In this document: positions 8,126 through 17,677 of the stretch, one piece after another
Position numbering within the stretch: position 1 is the first letter of the stretch
Layout of the letters: each line of letters starts with the position of its first letter
DNA from: Bacillus subtilis
GTDB taxonomy: Bacteria > Bacillota > Bacilli > Bacillales > Bacillaceae_C
Assembly: GCF_008764245.1 (NCBI RefSeq)
Contig: NZ_VTQV01000025.1
Location: forward strand, 1-61,799
DNA: 61,799 bases
Direction: 5' to 3'
Translations under genes and position numbers: made by a program
Notes under the pieces: model-generated
Told to the model about the DNA's origin: nothing
The model's input: only the letters and a program-made list of their open reading frames with translations
Databases searched by the model: none

Positions 8126-8698
8126 ATGGAGAAAAAAATATTAAGAAGGAAAATGATGCAGGACTTACGGGAGTTAGATTCCTTGCAGTATGCGCAACGA
8201 TCCTTTCAAATTGGCGAACGATTATATCAAACAACGGAATGGAAAAATGCGCAAACGATAGGTATCACGGTATCACGCTTTCCTGAAATTGACACATGGT
8301 CGATTATTCGTATGGCTTGGAGACAGGGGAAAGTAGTCACGATTCCCAAGAGTAGCCCTATTCAAAAGGAAATGTCGTTTTATCAAATCAAAACCTTTTT
8401 ACAAATGGAAAAGGGATACTCTAATCTATATGAACCGATTACAAAAGAAACAAGACTTTTTCCGAAATCAGAGATCGATTTATTAATTGTGCCCGGGCTG
8501 ATATTTACAATGAAAGGTGATCGTCTTGGTTTTGGAGGAGGCTTTTATGACCGCTTTCTAAGTGATTATCAAGGTTATACGATAGCCCTGGCCTTTACCA
8601 ATCAAATAAAAGAAAAAATACCAACTGAGCCATATGATCTGCCCGTGCAAAAAATTGTCACGGAAAGTGCGCTGATCGATTGTGTAAATAAAGAATAA
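8126..8698 (+). CDS. yqgN: 5-formyltetrahydrofolate cyclo-ligase
   Basis: 190 aa, standard length. It converts 5-formyl-THF to 5,10-methenyl-THF with ATP and so recovers folate for one-carbon metabolism. The signature GxGGGFYDR is present as RLGFGGGFYDRFL (about residues 135-147), preceded by IDLLIVPGLIFT. The ribosome binding site is poor (GGTGATAAT), yet the ATG start matches the family N-terminus (KKILRRKMMQDLREL). Another folate gene, folD, is at 40.5 kb. Confidence 0.93.
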   Translation: MEKKILRRKMMQDLRELDSLQYAQRSFQIGERLYQTTEWKNAQTIGITVSRFPEIDTWSIIRMAWRQGKVVTIPKSSPIQKEMSFYQIKTFLQMEKGYSNLYEPITKETRLFPKSEIDLLIVPGLIFTMKGDRLGFGGGFYDRFLSDYQGYTIALAFTNQIKEKIPTEPYDLPVQKIVTESALIDCVNKE

Positions 8699-8741
8699 AA
8701 ACGAGGTTTCATCGCATGATAATGCCTGAGGAGGGATTATC

Positions 8742-8888
8742 ATGATGAATGCGTTATTTCGCTTTTGTGCTGTCTTTATACTTGCTGCGATTATCATTCG
8801 ATTTCGAGAAAAGATTATCCATACGATTAGATATAACCGTTATTTTAGAAATCTAGCGATGAATCTTTGGATGAAATTGTCTAGTTAA
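8742..8888 (+). CDS. yqgO: Small membrane protein, YqgO-like
   Basis: 48 aa, beginning MMNALFRFCAVFILAAII with one membrane helix and then a basic tail (RFREKIIHTIRYNRYFRN). GAGGAGGGATTATC precedes the ATG. It lies between yqgN and yqgP, where B. subtilis has the small gene yqgO. The function is unknown. Confidence 0.7.
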   Translation: MMNALFRFCAVFILAAIIIRFREKIIHTIRYNRYFRNLAMNLWMKLSS

Positions 8889-9017
8889 AGCAAAACACTT
8901 TCGTGCTGGCCTTGTATAGCTGGCTTTATTTTTAAAAATTGTTCACTTCTTTTTATTTCTGATATAGTAAAAGTTAAGAAAAAGTATCTAAGGTTAGATG
9001 AAAGAAGGGAAAACGGT

Positions 9018-10178
9018 TTGACTGGACGAGAGCATTTTTTGTTTTGGCAATTGGCCTATTTCTTTATGAATGAATGTGACTATCGTTTGATGCGGATCAA
9101 TAAAAATCATACAGAAATGTGGTTCGAAAATAGCCAAAATCATTCAGCTCGCATTATTCGGCTCGTTCTTTCGAATATGGCTTGGTCTAACCGCTTCCAT
9201 CGTGATCAACAGCAGGCTGCAGAGCAAGGAGAGAGGCTTAGGAAACATTTATTTACTAGAAAATTAAATATAGTAAATCTATATATAACGGAATATCCAC
9301 CGGTTGGTGAGTTTCTCCACGATCAAGAAACAAATGGAAAAACAAAGGTATCAACCTTATTTATGACTAGAGAAGACCTTGATGTTTCAACAAGCAAATT
9401 AGCAGGTTTTATCGGAAAGAAGCCAGACGTGCGGTTAATAGACAACTATCAAGAGGCAAGTGTACTTCTTTTAGCACAAGCCGTTTTGAATAAGGCATCT
9501 CAACAGGAGAAAGCGGATCAACAATTTTTTTCTGCATCTTCACCTTTATTTACATATATATTGATTATGATACAAGTGCTGATGTTTATTTTTTTAGAAC
9601 TGCATGGCGGGAGTACCAACCCCGAGACTTTGATTCACTACGGAGCTAAATTTTCTCCTCTTATTATTCAGGGGGAGTGGTGGCGCTTGATCACGCCGAT
9701 TTTTCTTCATATTGGTGTTCTGCATTTGCTTATGAATACACTTGCTCTTTATTATTTAGGAACAGCCGTTGAGCGGATTTTTGGCAGAGTTCGCTTTATT
9801 TGGATTTACTTATTTTCCGGTTTTATGGGAACGCTTTTTAGTTTTGTGTTAAATCAAAACTTAGCTGCTGGCGCAAGTGGCGCGATTTTCGGTTGCTTCG
9901 GGGCTTTGCTTTATGTTGGTTTTGCTTTTCCGCAATTATTCTTTCGCACGATTGGCAAAAATGTCCTGTTTTTAATTGGTCTCAATTTAATATTTGGTTT
10001 CATTGTACCGGGAATTGATTATCATGGACATATTGGTGGGCTAGTCGGAGGATTTTTTGCAGCTGGTCTTGTTCACCTTCCGAACAATAAAAAAGTGAAA
10101 AACCAGATAACTTTCATGATAATACTAGGGCTCTTGACCAGTTTCATGTTATACTACGGCTATCATGTTATTTATTAA
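9018..10178 (+). CDS. yqgP: Rhomboid intramembrane serine protease, GluP-like, without TPR domain
   Basis: 386 aa. It has an N-terminal cytoplasmic domain (1-175) and then a rhomboid core of six or seven helices. The catalytic dyad is Ser287 (AAGASGAIFG) and His338 (HGHIGG); GEWWRLITPIFLHIGVLHL is the conserved L1/helix 2 block with the HxxxN motif. B. subtilis GluP is about 507 aa and ends in a TPR domain. This protein stops just after the last helix (YYGYHVIY), so the TPR part is missing. GluP acts with FtsH on the magnesium transporter MgtE in B. subtilis. The start is TTG after GAAAGAAGGGA. Confidence 0.9.
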   Translation: MTGREHFLFWQLAYFFMNECDYRLMRINKNHTEMWFENSQNHSARIIRLVLSNMAWSNRFHRDQQQAAEQGERLRKHLFTRKLNIVNLYITEYPPVGEFLHDQETNGKTKVSTLFMTREDLDVSTSKLAGFIGKKPDVRLIDNYQEASVLLLAQAVLNKASQQEKADQQFFSASSPLFTYILIMIQVLMFIFLELHGGSTNPETLIHYGAKFSPLIIQGEWWRLITPIFLHIGVLHLLMNTLALYYLGTAVERIFGRVRFIWIYLFSGFMGTLFSFVLNQNLAAGASGAIFGCFGALLYVGFAFPQLFFRTIGKNVLFLIGLNLIFGFIVPGIDYHGHIGGLVGGFFAAGLVHLPNNKKVKNQITFMIILGLLTSFMLYYGYHVIY

Positions 10179-10197
10179 TCAAATGATGGGATGAAGA

Positions 10198-10419
10198 ATG
10201 AAAACATTTTATGATGTTCAACAATTGTTAAAGAGATTTGGTCATTTTCTTTATATGGGTGACCGAATGCTTGATATGGAAATGATGGAAACAGAAATAA
10301 AGGAACTATATTTGTCGGGTCTTATTACCAAGGAGGAGATGCATGACGCCTTATTGGTGATAAGAAACGAAAGGGTTCAAGAAAAAAAGAAAAGAATGAA
10401 AAGTAGGGGATTAAAATGA
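10198..10419 (+). CDS. yqgQ: YqgQ family protein
   Basis: 73 aa. The N-terminus TFYDVQQLLKRFGHFLYMGDR is typical of the YqgQ (DUF910) family, a three-helix protein of unknown function with suspected nucleic-acid binding. It is extended at the C-terminus by a basic tail (RVQEKKKRMKSRGLK). It overlaps glcK by 4 bp (ATGA), implying coupled translation. Confidence 0.85.
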   Translation: MKTFYDVQQLLKRFGHFLYMGDRMLDMEMMETEIKELYLSGLITKEEMHDALLVIRNERVQEKKKRMKSRGLK

Positions 10420-11381
10420 ACGAGATTTTAGCAGGAATTGATATCGGTGGTACCACAATTAAGTTAGCGTTTATTTCAAAGGAAGGGGACATCCTCACAA
10501 AATGGGAAATCCCTACCGATAAAACAGATGGTGGAAAAGGGATCTTTACTGATGTAAAAAAGGCAATTTCAGAAAAATTAGCTGAGCTGCAAATTCCTTA
10601 TGAAGCTTTAAAGGCAGCAGGTGTTGGTGCCCCAGGCCCTGTTGATATAGAAAAGGGAATTCTGGATGGGGCTGTCAATATTGGCTGGAAAGACAATTTT
10701 CCGCTCCGTGACCTTATGCAAACAGCCTTAAATGTTCCCGTTGTGATCGAAAATGATGCGAATGCCGCTGCTCTTGGTGAAATGTGGAAGGGAGCAGGAG
10801 CTGGTGCAAAGGATTTAATTTGTATTACACTTGGCACAGGCGTTGGTGGCGGTGTGATTGTCAAAGGGGACATTATTCACGGTGCGAATGGGGCTGCTGG
10901 TGAAATCGGCCATATTACATCTGTACCAAGAAATGGCTATATGTGCAATTGTGGCAAAACAGGTTGTCTAGAAACAGTCGCATCCGCCACAGGAATCGTC
11001 CGAACCGCAAAAGATCATTTAGCTATATACGAAGGAGAATCTGTTCTAAAAGAGAAGCTACAAGCAAATAGCGATATCTCTGCAAAAGACATATTTGACG
11101 CTGCAAAAGCAGGAGATGCTTTAGCTAAGGAAACAGTTGAGGAATTAGCGGATCATTTAGGGCTAGCACTTGCAAATATCGGTAGTGTCTTTAATCCGGA
11201 AAGGATTGTCGTTGGTGGCGGTGTCTCAAAAGCAGGCGATTTCCTAATTAGTGAAATTAAGCAGGCATTTGTTCGCTATGCATTTAAACCGGTCGCTCAG
11301 TCAACTGATATTGTTCTAGCACAACTTGGAAATGATGCTGGTATTGTTGGAGCAGGATGGTTAGCTGCAAACAAAATTTGA
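10416..11381 (+). CDS. glcK: Glucokinase, ROK family
   Basis: 321 aa. It phosphorylates glucose with ATP. DIGGTTIKLAF (residues 9-19) is the phosphate-binding loop and the ROK zinc motif CNCGKTGCLE lies near residues 174-183. ENDANAAALGE contains the catalytic Asp. The start overlaps yqgQ, and yqgP-yqgQ-glcK form one operon, as in B. subtilis. Confidence 0.95.
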   Translation: MNEILAGIDIGGTTIKLAFISKEGDILTKWEIPTDKTDGGKGIFTDVKKAISEKLAELQIPYEALKAAGVGAPGPVDIEKGILDGAVNIGWKDNFPLRDLMQTALNVPVVIENDANAAALGEMWKGAGAGAKDLICITLGTGVGGGVIVKGDIIHGANGAAGEIGHITSVPRNGYMCNCGKTGCLETVASATGIVRTAKDHLAIYEGESVLKEKLQANSDISAKDIFDAAKAGDALAKETVEELADHLGLALANIGSVFNPERIVVGGGVSKAGDFLISEIKQAFVRYAFKPVAQSTDIVLAQLGNDAGIVGAGWLAANKI

Positions 11382-11453
11382 TAGGTTATAAACTATTGAT
11401 CAACTAATAAATGACTATTGTAACAAAAAGATTAAATATATGAAGATTGTATA

Positions 11454-11487
11454 AAGGGCGAGATGAATACATTCTCGCCCTTCCTGT
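11454..11487 (+). terminator. Hairpin after glcK
   Basis: AAGGGCGAGA pairs perfectly with TCTCGCCCTT around TGAATACAT. The T-run afterwards is short (CCTGTTT), so it is a moderate terminator. Confidence 0.7.
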
Positions 11488-11529
11488 TTGCTATAAACAT
11501 GTGTATATATAAAGTAAAATTACTAACTA

Positions 11530-11577
11530 AGGATCGAACTACGGATCAAAGGATAAATTCGCGACGTCCTGTTGGCC
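11530..11577. repeat. Fragment of the fixed-loop hairpin repeat
   Basis: GGATCAAAGGATAAATTCGC followed by GACGTCCTGTTGGCC repeats the left part of the unit after sodA (3083-3115). The stem here is imperfect. The rest of the 450-bp gap between glcK and the LTA-synthase gene is AT-rich, and I see no gene in it. Confidence 0.6.
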
Positions 11578-11833
11578 TATATATGTCTAAAATATGAATA
11601 ATGAGGAAAATGAGATTTTAGGTGAAACTTTTTAGCATTAAAAACGTCTATATAGGAGTAAGTAGATTTATTATGCTTTTTATAAGGTATTGTATTGACA
11701 AAGAAGGGACGAAACTAATTTTGTGTCTTCTATGATTGCTTTATTCACAGTAAAACAATGATAATAGTGAAAGATGTGGAAGTTTCCAATATTCGGAAAA
11801 CAAGAGTTGGAATCTTTAGGGAGGTTAACGAAA

Positions 11834-13702
11834 GTGAGTAAGTTGAAAAAGGCCAATATATTGCTTCCAGTAATAGCTGCCTTTTTGCTCTGGATCAAAA
11901 CATATATTGTTTATAAAACAAGTTTTTCCATTACGATTGAAAACTTCATGCAAGAGATTATTTTATTGATTAATCCGATTAGCTTTTTGTTATTCATATT
12001 CGGTCTCTCGCTATTTTTTAAAACGGAAAAAGGTAAATCACGTTATATTGTGTTAACAAGTCTTATTCTTAGCTTTATTTTATATGCGAATGTTGCTTTT
12101 TATCGTTTCTTTACGGATTTCCTAACTTTACCGGTTTTGTTCCAAACGAATAATTTTGCTGATTTGGGTGATAGTGCTGCAACCGAAATCCATTGGTACG
12201 ATTTTCTTTACTTTTTAGATGTCGCGATTGTCTATTATCTTACTCGCTATTACCGAAAATATGCAGAATTTACCCCTGTAAAAAAATCAAGTCGTCGTGC
12301 CTATTTTCTTATTTCAGCAGCGGTATTATTTCTCAATATCGGCCTTGCAGAAGCAGAACGTCCACAGCTTCTTACAAGAACTTTTGATAGAGAAATGTTA
12401 GTGAAAAATTTAGGAACATATAACTATCATTTATATGACATCTTTTTACAATCCAAATCTTCTGCACAAAGAGCAATGGCAGATGGAAGTCAATTAGTGG
12501 ATATCGAAAACCATGTGAATGCGAAATATGTGAAACCAGATCCTGAGTTGTTTGGGATCGCGGAAGATCGTAATTTGATTGTAATTTCACTAGAATCACT
12601 ACAAAACTTTGTGATTAATCAAGAGATGAACGGTGAAATGGTTACTCCATTTTTAAATGAACTAATGGAAGATAGTTATTATTTTGATCAGTTTTACCAC
12701 CAAACCGGGCAAGGGAAAACATCTGATTCGGAATTTTTGTTAGAAAACTCTCTGTATCCTTTAGGACGTGGAGCCGTATTTTTCACCCATTCCGGTAATA
12801 AATTGAATTCATTGGCAGGTAAACTCGGTGACAAAGGATATTACACATCAACGATGCATGCGAATAATAAAAGTTTTTGGAATCGTGATATTATGTATGA
12901 GTCGATCGGATATGATTACTTTTATTCAGCACAGGATTATGACATTACGCCGGATAATTCTGTTGGTTGGGGCATGAAGGATATCCCATTCTTTGAGCAA
13001 TCTGTCGATCTAATGAGTACAATGGAACAACCATTTTATACGAAAATGATTACCTTAACGAATCACCATCCATTTAAATTGGATGAAGAAGACAAATTTA
13101 TTGATGAATACGATTCGAAAAGTGGAACATTGAATCGTTATTTCCAAACTGTTCGTTACATGGATGAAGCCTTACGTCACTTTTTTCAGCAACTCAAAGA
13201 AGAAGGTTTATATGAAAATTCCATTATTGTGATGTACGGGGATCATTATGGGATTTCGGAAAATCATAATGAAGCAATGGAACAGTATTTAGGAAAAGAG
13301 GTAACGCCATATGTGAGTGCCCAGTTGCAACAAGTTCCATTGTATATTCATATCCCAGGCGTTACAGATCAAGGAAAAGGAAAAACCATCTCGAAAATAG
13401 GCGGCCAAATTGACTTAAAACCGACACTCCTTCATTTAATGGGGATTCATTCAAAAAATGATATTGCTTTTGGGAGTGATCTATTGTCACCTGACCATCG
13501 CGATTTTATTGTATTTAGGGATGGTAGCTTTATTACAAGTGAATACGTATATACGAGAAATACTTGTTATTCCAAAGAAACGGAAGAACCTGTTGAAGAG
13601 ACTTTCTGTGAACCATACAAAGAAAAGGCAAGCAAAGATTTGGGTTACTCCGATAGTATTATTAATGGTGATTTATTACGATTTTATGAAGATGACTATT
13701 AA
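11834..13702 (+). CDS. yqgS: Lipoteichoic acid synthase family protein, YqgS-like
   Basis: About 622 aa from the GTG at 11834, chosen because AGGGAGG lies 9 nt before it; the frame is open back to 11774. Five membrane helices fill the first 190 residues. An extracellular sulfatase-fold domain follows, with the nucleophile threonine in GKTSDSEFLLENSLYPL, metal ligands in VISLES, and MYGDHYGISENHN near the end. It transfers glycerol phosphate from phosphatidylglycerol to polymer or primer. B. subtilis YqgS occupies this position and is one of four LtaS paralogues, so it may not be the main LTA synthase. Confidence 0.92.
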   Translation: MSKLKKANILLPVIAAFLLWIKTYIVYKTSFSITIENFMQEIILLINPISFLLFIFGLSLFFKTEKGKSRYIVLTSLILSFILYANVAFYRFFTDFLTLPVLFQTNNFADLGDSAATEIHWYDFLYFLDVAIVYYLTRYYRKYAEFTPVKKSSRRAYFLISAAVLFLNIGLAEAERPQLLTRTFDREMLVKNLGTYNYHLYDIFLQSKSSAQRAMADGSQLVDIENHVNAKYVKPDPELFGIAEDRNLIVISLESLQNFVINQEMNGEMVTPFLNELMEDSYYFDQFYHQTGQGKTSDSEFLLENSLYPLGRGAVFFTHSGNKLNSLAGKLGDKGYYTSTMHANNKSFWNRDIMYESIGYDYFYSAQDYDITPDNSVGWGMKDIPFFEQSVDLMSTMEQPFYTKMITLTNHHPFKLDEEDKFIDEYDSKSGTLNRYFQTVRYMDEALRHFFQQLKEEGLYENSIIVMYGDHYGISENHNEAMEQYLGKEVTPYVSAQLQQVPLYIHIPGVTDQGKGKTISKIGGQIDLKPTLLHLMGIHSKNDIAFGSDLLSPDHRDFIVFRDGSFITSEYVYTRNTCYSKETEEPVEETFCEPYKEKASKDLGYSDSIINGDLLRFYEDDY

Positions 13703-13721
13703 TAGAATCGGATATAATTTT

Positions 13722-13754
13722 CAACTCCCCAACTGGTGTTGTGGGAGTTTTTTA
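13722..13754 (+). terminator. Terminator after yqgS
   Basis: AACTCCC pairs with GGGAGTT, then TTTT. It lies directly before the ribosome binding site of the next gene. Confidence 0.7.
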
Positions 13755-13770
13755 GAAAGAAGGAGGGGGA

Positions 13771-14946
13771 GTGGAAGTGCGGAAAAGACTTTTTTTGATA
13801 TTCATGATGTTACTTATATTTATGGTATTAACGGGCTGTACTTTGTTGCAGAGTGATTTTGTTTCTCCAGAAGTTGAAAAAGACCTTCCTCCTAAAGCTG
13901 GAGAAAATGAGGGTGAAAGACCAAATCCCACTCCACTTCAATTAGACGCTGGTGACGAATTTGAAAAAATATATGGTTGGATTGATGATCAAACGATTAT
14001 ATATTCATTTGTGCACAAAGGTACTTATCAATTAGCAACTTATCAGCTTTATGAGGGAAAATCGAAAGTGATTTTTACTTCTCAATCTCCTTTCAACGAT
14101 TGTTTAATTCATTACGACAAAGAGCTACTTCTTATACATACTTCACAAAATTCACATTCTGCAAAGCTTTATTTCATCGATTTAGTAGGAAATGTTAAAT
14201 TTTCCACATCCGTTGATTCATATGAGATTGCTGCAGAATGGAATGAAGAAAACTCCGATTTGGTGATGATGACAGCATTTTTCGAAGATTGGTCTTATGA
14301 AAGTTTACAATTTGATATTGGTGATCATTCTATTCAGAAAAGGGAAGGAATGGAACCCTTTATCAAGTGGTTTGGAGAAGACCATATTCTAGTACAAGAA
14401 TGGGATCCAGAGAAGCCAAACGTTTTCGCTCCCCTTGTTAAACAATCTCTAACCAATCCAAAGGAAAAAGAAACTCTTATCGATCATCTGTATCGATTTG
14501 ATGTTTTTTCAAATGTGCTGATGGCAATCGATGTTGCTGGTGTGGATTCTGAACAAATGGAGTACCAGTTTTATGACTCGTCGTTAGAGGAAATGGTTCC
14601 TTCTATTCAGGTACCTAACTTAACGCAGTATTCAGATTGGTTAATACCTTACTATGATTATCTCGAGACGGAAAAGGTATTTCTCACGTTTGTACCAAAA
14701 CATCATGGAAGTGCCGATACGTATGCTGAAGGCTTTCAACTTATTGCATACGACCTCCAAAAGCAAAATGCAGAAGTAATGTTTGATCACATGGAAAATA
14801 AGCCAATTTCTTGCTCGCCTAATGGGAAGTTATGTTTATACGGCTACCAACTGGAAGAAGTAATCAACTTAGAAACGGGAGATAGGCTGGTACTATCCCC
14901 TTTAGCAGAAAAAGAAGAGAGTAAAAAAATAATAACAGTAAAATAA
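13771..14946 (+). CDS. yqgU: Lipoprotein with beta-propeller-like body, YqgU-like
   Basis: 391 aa from a GTG start with AAGGAGGGGGA upstream. A lipoprotein signal peptide ends in the lipobox LTGC (Cys at about residue 23). The mature protein has repeated patterns such as IYGWIDDQTIIYSF and LYFIDLVGNVKF that suggest a beta-propeller, although this is an inference. B. subtilis yqgU is a lipoprotein gene in the same place. The function is unknown. Confidence 0.8.
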   Translation: MEVRKRLFLIFMMLLIFMVLTGCTLLQSDFVSPEVEKDLPPKAGENEGERPNPTPLQLDAGDEFEKIYGWIDDQTIIYSFVHKGTYQLATYQLYEGKSKVIFTSQSPFNDCLIHYDKELLLIHTSQNSHSAKLYFIDLVGNVKFSTSVDSYEIAAEWNEENSDLVMMTAFFEDWSYESLQFDIGDHSIQKREGMEPFIKWFGEDHILVQEWDPEKPNVFAPLVKQSLTNPKEKETLIDHLYRFDVFSNVLMAIDVAGVDSEQMEYQFYDSSLEEMVPSIQVPNLTQYSDWLIPYYDYLETEKVFLTFVPKHHGSADTYAEGFQLIAYDLQKQNAEVMFDHMENKPISCSPNGKLCLYGYQLEEVINLETGDRLVLSPLAEKEESKKIITVK

Positions 14947-14979
14947 AAAGGTGCAGGACATCAATCCTGCACCTTTTTA
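14947..14979. terminator. Bidirectional terminator
   Basis: AAAAGGTGCAGGA and TCCTGCACCTTTTT form a 13-bp perfect stem between the convergent genes yqgU and the DUF2759 gene. Confidence 0.88.
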
Positions 14980-14994
14980 TTGCTCTTATTCATT

Positions 14995-15168
14995 TTACTT
15001 AGGTAAAGAATCAGGAAGATGGATAAGGGTTGCAATCGCGAAAAAACCAAAAACAACTAAAGTTCCAAAACCGAATAAAAATCCAAGGATATTCTTGTTT
15101 TTCAAGGCACTAATGACTGCGAAAACGGCTAATAATGCAACTAACAAAAAGATAATAGCTGTACCCAT
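14995..15168 (-). CDS. yqgW: DUF2759 small membrane protein, YqgW-like
   Basis: 57 aa (begins MGTAIIFLLVALLAVFAV; ends IHLPDSLPK). Two membrane helices are separated by SALKNKNILG. GAAAGGAGTT stands upstream of the ATG. Sequence pattern and place before yqgX match the DUF2759 protein of Bacillus. The function is unknown. Confidence 0.8.
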   Translation of the reverse strand: MGTAIIFLLVALLAVFAVISALKNKNILGFLFGFGTLVVFGFFAIATLIHLPDSLPK

Positions 15169-15368
15169 GTATAAGAAACTCCTTTCTGTAGGACCATTCC
15201 ATTTTTTATGTATTGACTACTCATACTCACATCTATTTTATAGCTTTTTTGTGGATTTGTCGAGCGATAAAAGTGACACTTCTTTGAAAGCTATGTTATG
15301 AATAGTATATACGTGGATGAACAAACTCATTCAGTATATATATCCAAAAAATAAAGGGGCGAAGAATA

Positions 15369-15989
15369 TTGAAATGGATCCAGATCCCACTAGGGCCATT
15401 ACAAACAAATTGCTATCTTCTTGTAAATGACAATAAAGAATGCATTATATTTGATCCTGGTAGTCAAGGTGAAGAATTAAATCATTATTTAGAAGAACAA
15501 CAGCTCAAACCATTGGCCATACTTTTAACCCATGCACACTTTGATCACATCGGAGCTGTTGATCACGTTAAACGACAGTGGAAACTCCCCGTCTACCTTC
15601 ACGAATTAGAGGGAGAATGGTTATCTAATCCATCTTTGAACGGTTCGGGTCGTTTCGGGGAAGACATCACTGCACAGCCAGCAGAACATCTTATTACAGA
15701 GGAAGGGGAATTGAAGATAGGCGCATTCTCCTTTGAGCTATTCCATACACCTGGTCATTCGCCAGGAAGTCTTTCTTATTATATAAAAGAGGTTCAAGCC
15801 GTTGTCGCAGGGGATACTTTATTTGCTGGAGGTATAGGTAGAACGGATTTACCAGGGGGAAGTCATAGTCAATTACTGTTAAGTATTCAAAACAAATTAT
15901 TAATAATGCCGGAGGAAACGGAAGTATTCCCTGGTCATGGACCAACCACAACCATTCGGGATGAAAAAAGGGAAAATCCCTTTCTTTAG
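15369..15989 (+). CDS. yqgX: Metallo-beta-lactamase-fold hydrolase, YqgX (glyoxalase II-like)
   Basis: 206 aa with a TTG start. The dinuclear metal motif THAHFDHIG (residues 55-63) is complete, with further ligands in HTPGHSPGS, GDTLF and PGHGP. The short length and lack of a C-terminal helical domain match the YqgX group; B. subtilis YqgX has hydroxyacylglutathione or bacillithiol-conjugate hydrolase activity. The substrate here is inferred only. Confidence 0.88.
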   Translation: MKWIQIPLGPLQTNCYLLVNDNKECIIFDPGSQGEELNHYLEEQQLKPLAILLTHAHFDHIGAVDHVKRQWKLPVYLHELEGEWLSNPSLNGSGRFGEDITAQPAEHLITEEGELKIGAFSFELFHTPGHSPGSLSYYIKEVQAVVAGDTLFAGGIGRTDLPGGSHSQLLLSIQNKLLIMPEETEVFPGHGPTTTIRDEKRENPFL

Positions 15990-16015
15990 TGCATAAAGAA
16001 ATTTTCCATTATCAT

Positions 16016-16056
16016 AAAAAAGACTGCATTCTTATATAGATTGCAGTCTTTTTTTA
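16016..16056. terminator. Bidirectional terminator
   Basis: AAAAAAGACTGCA pairs with TGCAGTCTTTTTTT between convergent yqgX and yqgY. Confidence 0.88.
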
Positions 16057-16058
16057 GG

Positions 16059-16304
16059 TTACCCTAATCCACCACCAGGAGGCATTAGGAATAAGGTATA
16101 GTATGTAAATCCGCACATAAATACGGTTAAATATGCGGCGAATACATACATATACATACGTTCAGATAATTTTAAGTAACTAAGAAGAACAAAAAATCCA
16201 GTTTGTCCCAAGAATAATAATGCCGTTTTTTCCATATCACCAAGATACAGCATAATGGCAAATATACCGGTCCAAAAACCTAATACTCTATACATGCGAT
16301 CCAT
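16059..16304 (-). CDS. yqgY: DUF2626 small membrane protein, YqgY-like
   Basis: 81 aa from the ATG at 16302-16304 (MDRMYRVLGFWTG), preceded by AAGGAGGGAAT. Three hydrophobic segments and a glycine-proline tail (LMPPGGGLG) are typical of DUF2626. The open frame extends to 16331, but the internal ATG has the better ribosome binding site and matches the family start. Confidence 0.85.
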   Translation of the reverse strand: MDRMYRVLGFWTGIFAIMLYLGDMEKTALLFLGQTGFFVLLSYLKLSERMYMYVFAAYLTVFMCGFTYYTLFLMPPGGGLG

Positions 16305-16579
16305 ATGTATTCCCTCCTTTTTAGCGTTCATCCATCAATACCTTATTATATAGGAAGATCGACTGAAATGTAAATATATGAGCTAGGTAACTTTGTGTCA
16401 AATAGGTGAGATTCTTCATCTTCCGACTTAAAGATAGTATACCTTAGAAAGGTCGAGATCATCCTTTGTCGATTGGATTTTATTTTTTTAAAAATTTTTT
16501 CGAATTTATGCAGGAAATAAAGGAAACGTGTCGAATCTGTTAGTTAGAGAAAGGTATGAAAGGTGGTGTTTTATGAAAA

Positions 16580-17677
16580 ATGAGCATTGAGAAAATTGCA
16601 GATTCCTTGTTATCACAAGCTTTGTATTATCAGGCTACAGATATTCATGTTCTGCCTCGTTCAAAGGATTATTTGGTGCAATTTCGGATCCATGGTATCT
16701 TGACATCGTATAAAAAAATACCGATTCAAATGGGAGAAAGATTCATTTCTCATTTAAAATTTTTAGCTTCCATGGATATCGGCGAAAAAAGAAAGCCGCA
16801 AAGTGGTTCACTACAAGCTTATTTCTCCGGAATTTTGACTTCATTGAGAATTTCCACTTTACCTACCGCAAAGGCAAAAGAAAGTATTGTTATCCGCATC
16901 CTTCATCATAAAAAAACCCTTTCTCATCAAAAATTATCCCTATTTCCAAAAAGTATGCAGATCTTGCAAAATTTTATGACACAAGCACATGGTTTAATTT
17001 TATTCACTGGACCGACTGGGAGTGGGAAATCCACGTCCATGTTTTCGTTAGCTGATTATTGTTCTAAACAATTGAATCGGCGGGTTATTTCATTGGAAGA
17101 TCCTGTTGAGCAACAAAATGATCATTTTGTTCAAGTTCAAGTGAATGAAAAAGCAGGGATGAGTTTTCATAATGGCTTGAAGGCCGTTTTAAGACATGAC
17201 CCTGATGTGATTTTAATAGGAGAAATTCGTGATGCGGAAACAGCGTTTATTGCCATACGAGCGGCTATGACAGGTCACTTAGTTCTTTCGACTATGCATA
17301 CGCGAGATGCAAAGGGGGCTTTGTATCGCTTAATAGAATTTGGTGTAAAACATCATGATTTAGAGCAGACTTTACTCGCTGTTACGTCCCAAAGATTAGT
17401 AAAGTTAAGATGTCCTTTCTGTGGATTTGCGTGTTCTAAATATTGCATTCGTTCTCAAGTATCGAAGAGAACAGGGGTTTATGAACTTTTACACAGTCGA
17501 TCCTTACAAGCGGCCATGAAAGAATTAAAAGGAGGAGAGCTTTTCTCTCCGCCATTATCTTTACCAAAACTTATTGCGAAAGGGGTTGCGCTTGGCTATA
17601 TTTCAGATGAGGAATATGAAAAGTGGATTATCGATGAAAAAAATATCGATAAAAGATCAAGGACAATTTTTTATTAG
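16580..17677 (+). CDS. comGA: Competence pseudopilus assembly ATPase
   Basis: 365 aa. It is a cytoplasmic GspE/PilB-type hexameric ATPase that powers assembly of the DNA-uptake pseudopilus. Walker A is GPTGSGKST (about 147-155), the Asp box precedes it, and Walker B is VILIGEIRDAETA (about 210-222). Cys residues in CPFCGFACSKYC near residue 279 resemble the zinc tetracysteine motif of PilB. An alternative ATG seven bases upstream is out of frame and stops after five codons. No perfect ComK box pair (AAAAN5TTTT) was found upstream, although A- and T-tracts occur at 16481-16502. Confidence 0.95.
   Translation: MSIEKIADSLLSQALYYQATDIHVLPRSKDYLVQFRIHGILTSYKKIPIQMGERFISHLKFLASMDIGEKRKPQSGSLQAYFSGILTSLRISTLPTAKAKESIVIRILHHKKTLSHQKLSLFPKSMQILQNFMTQAHGLILFTGPTGSGKSTSMFSLADYCSKQLNRRVISLEDPVEQQNDHFVQVQVNEKAGMSFHNGLKAVLRHDPDVILIGEIRDAETAFIAIRAAMTGHLVLSTMHTRDAKGALYRLIEFGVKHHDLEQTLLAVTSQRLVKLRCPFCGFACSKYCIRSQVSKRTGVYELLHSRSLQAAMKELKGGELFSPPLSLPKLIAKGVALGYISDEEYEKWIIDEKNIDKRSRTIFY

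Noticed and set aside
13458..13856. Plus-strand frame of 132 codons across the end of yqgS and start of yqgU
   Set aside because: It is the wrong frame of two well-supported genes.
16440..16530. ComK boxes before comGA
   Set aside because: Long A and T tracts occur but no pair fits AAAAN5TTTT with proper spacing, so no site is called.
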